DNA of 64,000 bases from Vanessa cardui. Its lineage: Eukaryota; Arthropoda; Insecta; Lepidoptera; Nymphalidae. Position numbers and translations under genes: made by a program. Of the stretch, positions 10,675-21,519 are shown piece by piece. Position 1 is the first letter of the stretch; each line of letters opens with the position of its first letter. The stretch covers positions 1,302,001-1,366,000 of the forward strand of contig NC_061143.1 of NCBI RefSeq assembly GCF_905220365.1, written 5' to 3'. Under the pieces are notes generated by a model, which worked only from the letters and a program-made list of their open reading frames with translations, was not told the DNA's origin and ran no database searches.

Positions 10675-12254
10675 TACACATCAACACCGTCTAGGGATAT
10701 TTTGTATAAAATTCTTAAACTCAAAAAATCATATCCGGTTTTAAAATCTTTTGATGAAAGACTATTTTGTAAACCTTCTTGGACGATTCTAAATTTGAAT
10801 TTGAAAAAAATAAATAAAAATAAAAATTTTACGCGACATAATGGTAGCGATGGCCGAAGGTTTCGTTTACCTACCGTCATATTAAGATTTTTTTTGGGTC
10901 CAATTTAAATTTTATAACAAGTTATCGATTAATTTCGAGTTAAACCTATTGTGTTTATCATGCAGCGGTGCCATTTAACGAGAGAAGAAATGCTAAGGGC
11001 AGGAGGCATGCTCCAAGCTGGGGCTACTCAACAGAGAATTGCTGAGGAGATTGGAACAAGACAAAACGTCATATCTAGGTTATGGTCACGCTACCGTGCT
11101 ACTAGTGAAGTGACTGAAAGATATCCAGGTGGGAAGCGCATAACCAATCAACGACAAGACCGATATTTGCAAGTTGCCGCGAAAAGAGAACCAAATGTTA
11201 CGGCACTTCAATTGGTTCAGAGGCTCCAGCCAGAGGACCAGTTGCTTGTGAGTGACCAAACTGTAAGGAGAAGGCTGCATGAAGCTAACCTTCATACTCG
11301 CAGACCGTTTCGTACTCCAGCACTACGCCGAGGAAATCGTGGACGACGACTAGAGTGGGTTCGTGTAAATTTGCTCTCGGATGATAACCAGTGGTCTGTA
11401 GTGCTGTTTACCGATGAGTCCCGGTTCTGTTTCCATCCCGATACACGTAGAGTACGTGTTTGGCGATTCCCTGGTCATGATAGCCGTCTGCAACATCTTC
11501 AGAAAGTCCATTCATACCACGGCGGCATAATTATGGTTTGGGCGAGAATTTATCTTGGTGGAAGAACAGACCTCGTTTGGATCAGAAACACCATGGCGGC
11601 CAAAAAATGCCGTAACGAGATGCTTGTGCCAATAATTTAGCCCCATAGACTAAAAATGGGCCAAGAATTCACGCTCATGCACGATTGCACCCGTCCGCAC
11701 ACAGCGGGAGTGGTGACGAGATGGTTGTAGGAACAAGACGTATCGGTCTTAGGCTGTCCCGCTCAATCACCTGACCTAAACCCCATAGAGCACGCGTGGG
11801 CCATACTCCAAAGAAGGGCTTCGAGGAATTTTCCTGCAAATATTGCGACGGATGAGCCACTTTTTTGCATCTTAGTCGGACCTGGGACAATGTACCGCAG
11901 CAAGACTTGGATAACTTAATCCAAAGTATGAAAAATTGTTGCAGGACGTTATAAATGTCTTGGATGGTTTTACAGACTACTGATTTTTCATATGACTGTT
12001 AAAAACAATAACTTTTCTACATTTTTCACATTTTCTCAAGACAAACATTAATTTTTAGTTTTACCATTATTTTACGGTTTTCTTTATTTAAGGATAAAAT
12101 TGTTTACGCAAAATAATATGGTTTATTTTTTATTCTGGAGTATAGTCAGATAAATGGGCTTTATAAAAATATAAACATGTTGCATATTATCTTTAATAAA
12201 TTTTGAAATAATTGAGTAAATTCAAAATATCCCTAGACAATGTTGATGTGTGTA
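10675..12254 (+). mobile_element. Tc1-like DNA transposon, inactive
   Basis: A roughly 1.58 kb Tc1/mariner-superfamily element. Terminal inverted repeats are visible: the left end (from 10677) has CAACACCGTCTAGGGATATT and the right end reads AATATCCCTAGACAATGTTG up to 12250. Both ends abut TA dinucleotides (10675-10676 and 12253-12254), the expected duplicated target. It encloses a single transposase frame with stops and a frameshift, so this copy cannot move on its own. Confidence 0.9.
10951..11999 (+). pseudogene. Tc1-like transposase pseudogene (DD34E)
   Basis: Transposase of the Tc1 group, which would bind the inverted repeats and cut and paste the element. The open part (10951-11640) has an N-terminal helix-turn-helix paired-like DNA-binding region (EEMLRAGGMLQAGATQQRIAEE) and the first catalytic Asp in LFTDESRF. 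After a stop at 11638-11640 the same frame continues with the second Asp in HDCTRPHTA (11683), a second stop at 11728-11730, and the Glu of PDLNPIEHAW (11788). Spacing from second Asp to Glu is 34 residues, the DD34E class. Beyond about 11860 a one-base frameshift moves the reading frame (TWDNVPQQDL then lies in another frame). Two in-frame stops and a frameshift make it a pseudogene. An ATG at 10963 (MQRCHL) is an alternative start. Confidence 0.9.
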
Positions 12255-12314
12255 TTTATCAACGTTCATTCTTCATCGTGTCTGCTCCATCGCACGTGAC
12301 TTTGTTGAAATAAT

Positions 12315-12557
12315 CTATATCACTACATAGTATAAAACAAAGTCGCTTTCTCTGTCCCTATGTCCTTATGTATGCTTAAATTTTTAAAACTACGCAACGG
12401 ATTTTGATGAGTTTTTTTTTTAATAAATAGAGTGATTCGAGAAGGATTTTATATATAATACATGAACAATTTAGTAAAAAGACACTGATTATTTTTGAAG
12501 TTTCCACTGTGATGTCATATTATTAGACCCATGCAAAGCCAGGGTGAGTCGTTAGTA
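12315..12557 (+). mobile_element. Hel-H Helitron-like copy
   Basis: Contains ATAAAACAAAGTCGCTTTCT, CTACGCAACGGATTTTGATG and TTTCCACTGTGATGTCATAT, and ends near GCAAAGCCAGGGTGAGTCGTTAGTA. It is a short non-coding Helitron-like family with five copies here; the 3' CTAGT is mutated in this copy. Confidence 0.72.
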
Positions 12558-12903
12558 ATATCTATACATAATAATTTGTGCCCTTTAGAAAGAAAAAAAT
12601 ATATATTTTATCGGAAGGAATATATTCCCATCAACGAATGTATTATCTTATACTTTCCCACTAAGATCGAAGATGATGATTATATTTTATCATTTATATT
12701 TTTTGCGGTTCAGATTTCCGGATTTCCTGAGTTGAGATCGCGCGCACTTCCGCACTTGGATAGCAACACTGTATCTGCAAAGATTACATATTTTATATTT
12801 AAAAGAGGTTCTTAGCTTGTTATTCTACTAAACCAAGTGATAAGCACATTAATTATAGTCTTTATTAACATACAAATTAATAACATTAAATGTTTAAATA
12901 TAT

Positions 12904-13116
12904 TGACGACCTCCGTGGTCGAGTGTGTACACCCGATTTCATGGGTGCGCCACTCCTAGGTCTCGGGTTCGATTCCCGGCCAAGTCGATGTAGATTATCA
13001 TTAGTTTTCTATGTTATCTTGTGTCTGGGTGTTTGTGGTACCGTCGTTACTTCTGTTTTTCCATAACACAAGTGCTTAAGCAATTACATTGGGATCAGAA
13101 TAATGTATGTGATGTT
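12904..13116 (+). repeat. SINE-B, full-length copy
   Basis: Best copy of SINE-B: head CGACCTCCGTGGTCGAG, B box GGGTTCGATTCCC, then the body with GTGTCTGGGTGTTTGTGG and ATTGGGATCAGAATAATG. The head is tRNA-like, so the family is a Pol III retroposon. Confidence 0.85.
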
Positions 13117-13212
13117 CAATATTTATATATTTATTACCATATATTTAAAAGCATGCACATAACCCAACTACGCTTAGGTCTTTCGTCTTTAATATACCAT
13201 CATTTTTCTATA

Positions 13213-13480
13213 AAACACAGGCGACCGGTACCGGCTTCGCACGGGTTCAATACTGATACTAAATATACTATAGAATTAGTTTATTACATTACATTACAAA
13301 CTTCTAAAATTATCAATATTTCTTTAATATATTGTTCATGTATTATATACAAAAACCTTCCTCTTGAATCACTCTATCTATTAAAAAAAACCGCATCAAA
13401 ATCCGTTGCGTAGTTTTAAAGTATTTAAGCATACAAAGGGACATACGGACAGAGAAAGCGTTTTATACTATGTAGTGATT
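13213..13480 (-). mobile_element. Hel-H Helitron-like copy
   Basis: Minus-strand copy starting GACCGGTACCGGCTTCGCACG and ending AAAGCGTTTTATACTATGTAG. It includes CAAAATCCGTTGCGTAG, the complement of the block in the copy at 12315. Confidence 0.72.
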
Positions 13481-13870
13481 TTGTAAATTAAAATTATTAA
13501 ATTCAAAGGCAAACTATATTAAGAACTAAAGTACACATGTGTAGTAATCGCGCTGAGAGTTGATTTATGAATGTTCACGCTATGAAATATTTATACACGA
13601 TTATAAATGATATATACGTAGAAACAGCTACTTAAAATATTTTCTGTTTGATCGACAACTCAATATGATACTAATTATCTCATCGTAATTCAATTCAATT
13701 TGAATCAAAAATCTGTTGAATAATTTTACGGTCAAATGAACAAAAATATTTAAAAAAAATGCATAAAAGTGAGATTATTACATTTCGTATGTTCTTCGAT
13801 GTTGTAAATGTCAATGGGAGATACTCGTAACTTCCAATAAAGTAAGCTCCTTGCACTTTCGGTCATTATA
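13481..13870. other. AT-rich sequence, nothing recognised
   Basis: No gene or repeat was recognised between the two Helitron-like copies on either side. Confidence 0.5.
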
Positions 13871-13874
13871 TAAT

Positions 13875-14020
13875 TGAACCAAAAAAGCAGCCCATGTTCT
13901 TTTTTGGAGTTCAAGTTTGCTTCATACCAAATTTCATCAAATTCGGTTCAGAAGTTTGGTCGTGAAAGAGCGACAGACAGACAGACAGTTATTTTCACAT
14001 TTATAATATTAATATATATT
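13875..14020 (-). mobile_element. Hel-E copy, truncated
   Basis: Minus-strand fragment with CAAATTTCATCAAATTCGGT, GTTTGGTCGTGAAAGAGCG and (ACAG)n. The CTAGT end is missing. Confidence 0.7.
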
Positions 14021-14027
14021 AAATTAA

Positions 14028-14105
14028 ATACTAGCACCGGTTTGGAAAAAAGTCCACGATTTGAGAAGAAAAGGCGAAAACTCAGAAGTTTTTCTATATT
14101 TCATA
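14028..14105 (-). mobile_element. short LINE 3' remnant
   Basis: The phrase CCGGTTTGGAAAAAAGTCC followed by GAGAAGAAAAGGCGAAAACTC matches the 3' UTR block seen at 9580 and 24840. Only about 80 bases survive. Confidence 0.45.
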
Positions 14106-14365
14106 TTATTTGGATACGTTTATGTATATATTAGCTATATTTATTATTATATTTGTAGATTTATATTATATATACATTTTAACACAATCAGTGGATCGAA
14201 TGTAAATAAAAATATTTATTCTCTATAACTCGTGTTCATAAAAAGATACATTTTTCATGTATAAATATTATCACATGTATATATATAATATATAGTCAAA
14301 AATATCTTCGGACTTGGCTTTGTAGACTTGACTATTTCATGTTAATAAAATTCTCAATTCTATGT

Positions 14366-14674
14366 AACAACAACAACAACAGCCTGTAAATTCCCACTGC
14401 TGGGCTAAAGTCTCCTCTCCCTTTGATGAAAGGTTTTTTGGAACATATTCCACCACGCTGTTCCAATGCGGGTTGGTGGAATACACATGTGGCAGAATTT
14501 CGATGAAATTTGTCACATGCAGGTTTCCTCACGATGTTTTCCTTCACCGCTGAGCACGAGATGAATTATAAAGACAAATTAAAAGCACATGAATCAGCGG
14601 TGCTTGCCTGGGTTTGAACCCGCAATCATCGGTTAAGATGCACGCGTTCTAACCACTGGGTCATTTCGACTCCA
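14366..14674 (-). repeat. SINE-A, full-length minus copy
   Basis: Complete copy from the (CAA)n tail at 14368 to the head complement CCACTGGGTCATTTCGACTC. It carries a few indels in the CCTTCTCC region. Confidence 0.9.
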
Positions 14675-14907
14675 CAATTTAAAAATTAAAAAAAAAACTG
14701 ACAACTAACCTAATTTCTAACAAAGCAAAACCTATTTATAATTAGATAAACAAGTCTAAAAATACGAATCTATTTTTAAAACTCGATACAACGAAGCCGA
14801 TAGCGAGCTTTTGATCGGAAACGAACGAGTGCACTTGCGGCCTGTCAGGTTGTCTGCCGGCGCATCACGGCAAGACGAATGCGATCGATAATATCATTAA
14901 CTCACTA

Positions 14908-15440
14908 CAGTACGACACAACTCAGATGTAGCATCGGCAAATTCAATAAAACTGATTACTCCGACTTATACAACCAATAGTAACAGCTCCCTATCGCGCA
15001 GTCGACGCTATTCGTTACTATAGATTCTCGCGTCAGTTCACAGCAAACAAGTGCATGTAAATCGACCTGTCAAATTGACGAATATAATTAGGTCAGTAGA
15101 GAAGAGTAGATTAGTGGTGCAAGAAGCTTCATCAAAAGTATAACCTCGCCTCATTGCCTCCACAGGATGGCTGGTTCGTTTTTTGCCCAGAGGATCGGAA
15201 TTGCGATTCAACGGGGAAATGCTGCTAGCATTCTTGCCACCATTCCACGCGGTCAAGATTTATACAGTAACTAGTTTTAGTTCATATTTGTGTATATTTA
15301 AGCATTTAATGTTATTAATTCATTTGTGTAAAGATCATATCCACGTAAGGAATAAATATTGATAATTTGGGATAGCGTACCTAATTCGGATGTGATCGGT
15401 TTTACGAATTTTGTCGATGCTACATCACAGTTGTGTCGTA
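14908..15440. mobile_element. MITE-G copy carrying a LINE fragment
   Basis: Terminal inverted repeats: left CAGTACGACACAACTCAGATGT, right complement of CATCACAGTTGTGTCGTA, with TA next to the ends. Compared with the 338-bp copy at 27596 it is inverted internally and has about 230 extra bases (roughly 15090-15320) that look like retrotransposon coding sequence. The element itself encodes nothing and is probably mobilised by a mariner-like transposase. Confidence 0.75.
15105..15265 (+). pseudogene. LINE reverse transcriptase C-terminal remnant
   Basis: The plus strand reads GARSFIKSI, then after a frame change RLIASTG, then AGSFFAQRIGIAIQRGNAAS ending at a TAG near 15273. The pattern resembles the C-terminal tail of non-LTR retrotransposon ORF2 proteins from Lepidoptera, as I remember them. 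The frame changes mark it as dead. It lies inside MITE-G. Confidence 0.4.
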
Positions 15441-16184
15441 TACGTTTAAAGTTTTGAAAACACGGTGACTTAGGAGATTGAAACACTTCAAAATTGTTAT
15501 GTATCGTAATCAATGGCAGCAAGAGCAATTTTTTGTGGGTTAAATTATATTTTATGAGTACCTCTCGTTTGCACAAGAGACGACTACAAATTTTCGTTAC
15601 AATTTGTACTACGCCAAAAAGGCGACTTCCACAAAAGGTTAGCTGAATGTTGTAAGAATAATAATTTATTGATATATATGCAATGAAATTAATGAAATGG
15701 ATAACTAATAAAATGGAAATAATATATAATTTAATATAATTGGAATATTGTGAGCATGTTTTGTGGTAGAATAAAGGCTATTTTTATTTTATTTTATTTA
15801 TTTTTATTTATAGGTACTAACGCATATATCTTCACTTCACTATATACACACAGACACACACACGGGTATTTTAGACTGTAAATATTATCAGCTTTATTTT
15901 TTTTCACAGTTTATCTGAACCCAAATATGCCAAATTTAAATATGAAATCTATACGTGTAATAACATTGAGTCTGTTTGTAATATTAAAATAACTGCTTTT
16001 TACGAAACACATATGTCAGAGCATGAGATAATTAAATACTTTGATTGAAATCTCTTAGTTTAGAGATTTGATTCTGGCCAGTGAGAAACATGTTAGAAAA
16101 ACAAAAAATGTCAGCTGGCAGAAAAAAATAATGACGGATGGTGTCATGGGTTATAAAAAAGATTGTAACAAACCAATACACCAG
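15441..16184. other. AT-rich sequence with simple repeats
   Basis: Holds a (TTTTA)n run near 15780-15815 and a short (AC)n run near 15847-15864. The Hel-F-like phrase CTGTTTGTAATATTAAAATA at 15972 shows the edge of a Helitron-like remnant. No gene seen. Confidence 0.5.
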
Positions 16185-16420
16185 CTATAGTTTTGTTGTA
16201 TTATTCCCTGAATGTGTATGTAGAAGATGATCCTTAACCAAACAATCTTGCCGGCTCACCGTTATATATATCAGGGTACATATATCAAAATAATATCATT
16301 TTTAATTTTTGTCTGTCTGTCTATTTGTTCCGGCTAATCTCCGGAAGGGCTAGATCGATTTTGAAAGGAGTTTTAAGGGAAGAAAGCTGATTAAGTTATG
16401 TCAACCCTTGTAGATTTTTG
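16185..16420 (+). mobile_element. Hel-F remnant
   Basis: Contains GTACATATATCAAAATAA, TTTGTCTGTCTGTCTATTTG and GGCTAATCTCCGGAAGGGCT, the sense-strand blocks of Hel-F. The CTAGT end is displaced; a piece with CGCACGCACAGCTAG is at 16706-16722. Confidence 0.6.
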
Positions 16421-16856
16421 TTGTTGTATTTAAATTTTATTTTATGTTTTGTTTAATTATCTATAATTTATTTATCTTTTTTTTATTTTTAGTAAAGATA
16501 TAATTAGGTTAGTATAGTCTTATCTTAAGGTCAATGTTGTTTACACCTGTAATGATTTATTTACCTAGATTTAATACCCTGTATCTACTGCTAAGTGAAT
16601 GTGTTAGTGATAAGTCGATGGTGTAACTATTTCCAATAAATAAATGTGATACGAAGTAACATTGGTTATAATATGTTTTTTGATAAATTCAAACGCTTAC
16701 GAATTCGCACGCACAGCTAGTATCTACATATGATTCGATTGGCAACAAAATTGGAACAGTTACCACTTTACTTCCTTGGTTTCCCACCAACGCTATTAAT
16801 AACACACGTAGCCTTGACTCCATCGGAATATAAGACTTTTTATGTATCAAAGAACC

Positions 16857-16975
16857 GAGATGGCCCAGTGATTGACCGATGATTGCGGGTTCAAACCCAG
16901 GCAAGCACCACTGAATAATCATGTGCTTAATTTGTGTTTATAGTTCATCTTGTTCTCGGCGTTGTTGTTGTTGTA
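16857..16975 (+). repeat. SINE-A with large internal deletion
   Basis: Starts GAGATGGCCCAGTGATTGACC, keeps the B box GCGGGTTCAAACCC, then jumps from GTTCTCGGCG directly to (GTT)n. About 170 bases of body are missing while both ends are present. Confidence 0.85.
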
Positions 16976-17381
16976 TTAGGTATTAAAACTATATAACTAT
17001 ATAAACTATATAAAGTATGCATAGAAATCAACAATTTTTTAAAATTAAATTTAAGTAAAGTGATTTTATCACTTCTCTACATTATGTTTTGCGTAAAATT
17101 AATATTTCTGCCTTACAACGTGTGTTTATTTAGAATTAATTGTCACTCGCATCTTCGTCTACGTTTTAGGTTAACGATGACGATTCAAAAGTGTTTGTAA
17201 AATCCTACTTGAATGAAATATATTTCTGTACCTTATAATTATAAGTTAATATTTAATTATTGTTAATACCCCTTAAAATCTGTATGGTTATATACGCGCT
17301 TGGTCACAAAAAATATAAATCAAAATAAATTAATGACACACTCAGCGTCGTTTCTTTAATTTTATTTTATTTGTCTAAAGA

Positions 17382-17587
17382 AAGGTCGGGAAGTGTATAC
17401 GCCGATTTTCATGGGTACGACACACCGAGGTCCCGGGTTTACTTCCCGACTAACTTGACGTAAAAAAGGTCCTTAGTTTTCTACGTTGTCTTGGGTCTGG
17501 GTGTTTGTGGTAGCGTCGTTACTTCTGATTTTCCATAACACAAGTGCTTTAGCTACTCACATTAGAATCAATGTATGTGATGTTGTG
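17382..17587 (+). repeat. SINE-B copy, diverged head
   Basis: Matches SINE-B from GGGTACGACACACCGAGG through the body TCTGGGTGTTTGTGGTAGC to ATGTATGTGATGTTG. The head is mutated. Confidence 0.75.
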
Positions 17588-17608
17588 TTTGTATATATAA
17601 TATCATAA

Positions 17609-17820
17609 ACAGTAACAGCCTGTAAATTTCCCATTGCTGGGCTAAGGCCTCTTCTCTCTTTGAGAAGAAGGTTTGGAACATATTCCACCACGCTGTTCCT
17701 ATGCCGGTTGGTGAAATACACATGTGGCACAATTTCTATGAGACTTATGCAGGTTTCCTCACGATGTTATCCTTCACCGCCGAGCACGAGATGAATTATA
17801 AACACAAATTAAGCACATGA
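17609..17820 (-). repeat. SINE-A, 5'-truncated, with 16-bp TSD
   Basis: The body without the tRNA-like head, on the minus strand. It is flanked by a perfect 16-bp duplication (ATATATAATATCATAA) at 17593-17608 and 17821-17836, so the truncation occurred at insertion. Confidence 0.92.
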
Positions 17821-17929
17821 ATATATAATATCATAACATATATGTATGTATATCATTCGCAATAATATTTAAAACCAGTAACTCAAATATCATTTCACTA
17901 AAATGGATCGCTCCAACACAATAGCTACA

Positions 17930-18070
17930 CATAAAACAGTATTTTAAGTCGTCTTGATATTTTTTTCCATTGTAGCGCCACTGGAAACGGGGACGCGGCT
18001 CCGTGACAAGTTTGACAGCGCGAGGAGTGGTGAGCTGGGTGGTACAATTGTGTAGCGGACACGGTTTGCT
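17930..18070. other. GC-richer patch, unassigned
   Basis: A patch around CACTGGAAACGGGGACGCGG and TTTGACAGCGCGAGGAGTGG stands out from the AT background. The minus strand is open across it (PRPRFQWRYNGKKYQDDLK) but I recognise nothing in it. Confidence 0.3.
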
Positions 18071-18172
18071 TATATCTACCACTTAGGCATAAAAGTGTGT
18101 CAAATCACTCATATTTTCAGTTTAGTTTGACGGCCGTGGCGAAATCGGTCATCAACGTTAAATATTTTAAGC

Positions 18173-18440
18173 AAAATCAAAATAAACTTTATTCAAGTAG
18201 GCTTTTACAAGCATTTTTGAACCGTCAGTTTACTACTAAGTTAAGCTACCACCACCGGTTCGGAAAGTAGATTCTACCAAGAATAACCGGCAAGAAAATC
18301 AGTAGTTACTCTTTTTCAACATTTAAGAAATACAAAGTCAACAGGCATTAACTCCACGCTTTTATATCATCTATAAAATCTTGTATCGAATAATATGCCT
18401 TTTCTATCAATGTGTTTTTATAAACGATTTGAAGTTAAAA
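18173..18440 (-). mobile_element. LINE-D 3' end fragment
   Basis: Begins (plus strand) AAAATCAAAATAAACTTTATTC, the complement of a LINE tail with AATAAAG polyadenylation-like signal, followed by GCTTTTACAAGCATTTTTG, ACCACCGGTTCGGAAAGTAG and the CCACGCTTTTATATCATC block. Confidence 0.75.
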
Positions 18441-18712
18441 TAGTCTACGGAATTTTATCTTGAATTAAAATGCTTGAGGTTATATGAGTACAAAATCTAG
18501 CAACACCTGTTCATATAATTTTGGAAATTAGACTAGAAGTGTTGTATGTTTCATTTTGAATATCGAAGACGATTTATTTCATAAAAACAAAAGAACAAAA
18601 GGGCCACAACAACATTTTAAACTACGCGATACGTTCTCTTCTAATTGCCTCTTCTAATTAAAAGTGAATGTTTCGCGTTCTGCCCAAATATTCTTCTTAT
18701 TCTTCTAGAAAC

Positions 18713-19008
18713 TTTTTTATGGTTTACGTTGGCGGACGAGCTTACGGGCCTCCTGATGTTAAGTGGTCATCATCACCCATAGACAATTAAGCTGTAAAAA
18801 TTTTAACTGTTCCTTACATTGTCAATGTGCCACCAACCTTGGGAACTAAGATGTTATGTCCCTTGTGCCTGTAGTTACACTGGCTCACTCACCCTTCAAA
18901 CTGGAAAACAACAATACTCAGTACTGTTATTTGGCGGTAGAATAACTGATGAGTGGGTGATACCTACCTAGACGGGCTTGCACAAAGCCCTACCACCAAA
19001 TAAAAAAA
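18713..19008 (-). repeat. Rep-C, full-length copy
   Basis: Nearly complete: TTTTTATGGTTTACGTTGGC at one end and GCTTGCACAAAGCCCTACC at the other. Its sense strand is minus. Confidence 0.85.
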
Positions 19009-19700
19009 ACATACAAGTATAAAACTTTCCGCTTTGTTCCCTATGGAATTTGTTCAATAAGTTAACACGCCATAAATAATAATATATAACACCTAATAAA
19101 ACAGATAATAAAAAAAAAAGTTATAAGAGATTTAAGTTAAGACACTTGTCTTTATTCAATTATAAATTATGTAAGTCATGTAATAATACTTGCTTTTAAA
19201 AGTATTTTGTTTTCATTATTATTTTTTATTGTAAATTGTCAAATGCTGAAAATGAGTCCAAAGAAATGATTATAAACTAATTCAACCCTTGAAGATGATA
19301 TTTTCCAGCATTCAAGTAAGCTAAATATAATAACAATAAATTTGGACATCATACAAAATCTACATTTCAATGAACATTGTATATGGGATTGATCATCAAC
19401 CTGGCACAGGGTGCAAAACAATGGAGCGAACCTCTCTAAAAGGTTTCTTAAAAAAAAAATATTTTAAGGGAATCGAAGCTTGTTGTGCTGAAGAAGGATC
19501 TGAAAACCGGTGTACGCACTCGACAACGGAGTAAATAAGATTCTTAACCCGCTATCAACTTACAAATAGCACGTAGTCTTGATAGCGTCCTAGTTGTAGA
19601 CCACGCGTCGCTTTCGACCGCGCTGAGCCCAATTCAAATCAAATGCTCTATTTTGATCTGATTATCGTACATCGACCTCAAACAAAATCTTTATAATCAC
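19009..19700. other. no gene recognised
   Basis: AT-rich sequence. A 35-base SINE-B head scrap (GAAAACCGGTGTACGCACTC) is at 19498-19530. The rest is unassigned. Confidence 0.5.
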
Positions 19701-19702
19701 TC

Positions 19703-19905
19703 CATAGAATAAAACAAAGTCGCTTTAACTGACTCTATGTCCCTTTGTATGCTTAAATCTTTAAAACTACGTAACGGCTTTTGATGCGGTTTTATTAATA
19801 GATATACGGAAAAATTAGTAAAGAAACACTGACAATTTTAGAAGTTTCTACTGTGATGTCATATTATTACACCCGTGCGAAGTCAGGGCAGGTCGCTAGC
19901 ATGTT
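19703..19905 (+). mobile_element. Hel-H copy with CTAG end
   Basis: AATAAAACAAAGTCGCTTTA to GGGCAGGTCGCTAGC. It has the CTACGTAACGGCTTTTGATG block and retains a CTAG terminus. Confidence 0.75.
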
Positions 19906-20450
19906 ATAAATTAAAATCGATGCACGCTAGCTGTCAAATCAATATCGATCGAATCGATAAAGTTATATGATCACAATAACGTGCAGTCTCATTTTTCCGC
20001 TTAAATAGTTGTAAAGAAAACTCTTTGCGACTTCACGTTTAGTGCTAAATAAATGCATCTCTACATAAAAGAGTGTTTGGTCATTTATACGTCACCGTAT
20101 TATTCTTACTAACATTATAAATTCCAAAGTTAAAATCGAAATGAAATTTTCCACAAAGTTTGTCCCAGAAATATGTACTGAACAACTGTAAGTCACAAAG
20201 ATAGGTAAGGATCTACAAATAAATTTACAGTAACGTATAAAATTTTAATTAACCGTTATTAGGATAATATGCGTTAAATATGCTTTTATGATGCCCTGAG
20301 AATACGGAATGAGTATTGCTGGTTTTTTAAGATGATGGATTTGATACCGGTCGGAACTACCGTTGTTCCGACATATTCCTGCCGATGCGCTGAGAAGAAG
20401 GTTAAACTAGACTAGCTGACTAATTGAACTAGCCCCTTTATATTAAACAC
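19906..20450. other. no gene recognised
   Basis: Unassigned AT-rich sequence. The stretch 20285-20420 is more balanced in composition (GGTCGGAACTACCGTTGTTC) and may be part of an unrecognised repeat. Confidence 0.4.
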
Positions 20451-20748
20451 AAGCAACAACAACAACGGGTACAGCCTGTAAATTTCCCACTGCTGAGCCT
20501 TCTCACCCTTTGAGGTCAAGAGCATATTCCACTCTACCACTACCACACATATTCCACTATTCAAGTTGAAATGTTTAGTGGATTCATAGAATTTCGTTGA
20601 ACTTAGACACTAGCAGATTTCCTCACGATGTTATCGTTCAACACTGAGCACGAGATGAATTAAAAACACATGAAATTCAATGTTTGAACCAGCAATCATC
20701 AGTTAAAACATACGCGTTCTAACCACTGAGCCATCTCGATTTCCCCGC
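20451..20748 (-). repeat. SINE-A, old degenerate copy
   Basis: The tail CAACAACAACAAC, body pieces (GCCTGTAAATTTCCCACTGC, CCTCACGATGTTATC) and head complement (CGCGTTCTAACCACTGAGCC) are present, with many substitutions and small deletions. Confidence 0.8.
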
Positions 20749-20979
20749 TGACAAGACCCACATGTTCATAATTTTGTTGACTGTTTATAATCCAACAATA
20801 TTTATCATAAAGTAACGGGCAGTTTTATCCGGTATTATCCGGTAATATAGTATAAATAAAACTAGACACAAATTTTATTGATAGCGTGACTCAGACAAAT
20901 TACATAGCACGTAAAATTACACGTTAATACAATTTCAACAATGTGGTTCTAAATTTCCCTTTTAAGTTATTCATTAAAC

Positions 20980-21272
20980 TTTTTTTTTCTTTTTTTATAG
21001 TATATTAGTTCAAGGGCAAGTGGTCCACCTGATGGTAAGTGATCACCCACAGACATTGGTGCTGAAAAAAATATAAACAATTCTTTAGATCACCAACATT
21101 GTACCAACATAGTGCCAACATTGGGAGCTAAGACCTTATAACGTATTTCATTCTTTAAACCGGAATAGAACAATACTAAATATTGTACAAACAATATAAT
21201 ATTGTTGTTTCGATGTAGAAGATACCATACTAGATGTTACCAAATGAACTTGCACAAAGCCCTACCACCCAC
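20980..21272 (-). repeat. Rep-C, degenerate copy
   Basis: GTCCACCTGATGGTAAGTG, CAACATTGGGAGCTAAGAC and CTTGCACAAAGCCCTACC are recognisable among many substitutions and a small internal duplication (CAATACTAAATATTG). Confidence 0.75.
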
Positions 21273-21454
21273 TCAAGTATATTTTGTTTCATTGTAAATT
21301 GTCAAATGTCATTTAAAAACTGTTTGTATTATATATGTGTTATTATGCTTTTAGTTATTTAAGCACACTATATTTATATTATTATACATATAGCTTTTTA
21401 TTTTTAAAAGTATTAATATTAACATCAATTTAGAGTCTGTTGCGTTAATTGTTA

Positions 21455-21519
21455 AAAAGGCTGTTGAGTTAATTGTTTAAGTGTGTATATCATTTAAACG
21501 ATTAACTCAACAGCCTTTT
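21455..21519. repeat. 26-bp inverted repeat, hairpin-forming
   Basis: Left arm 21455-21480 and right arm 21494-21519 pair along all 26 positions with one G:U-type mismatch; the 13-base loop is 21481-21493. The stem contains AGGCTGTTGAGTTAAT. It could be a foldback remnant or a small-RNA precursor; no transcript evidence is available. Confidence 0.85.
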
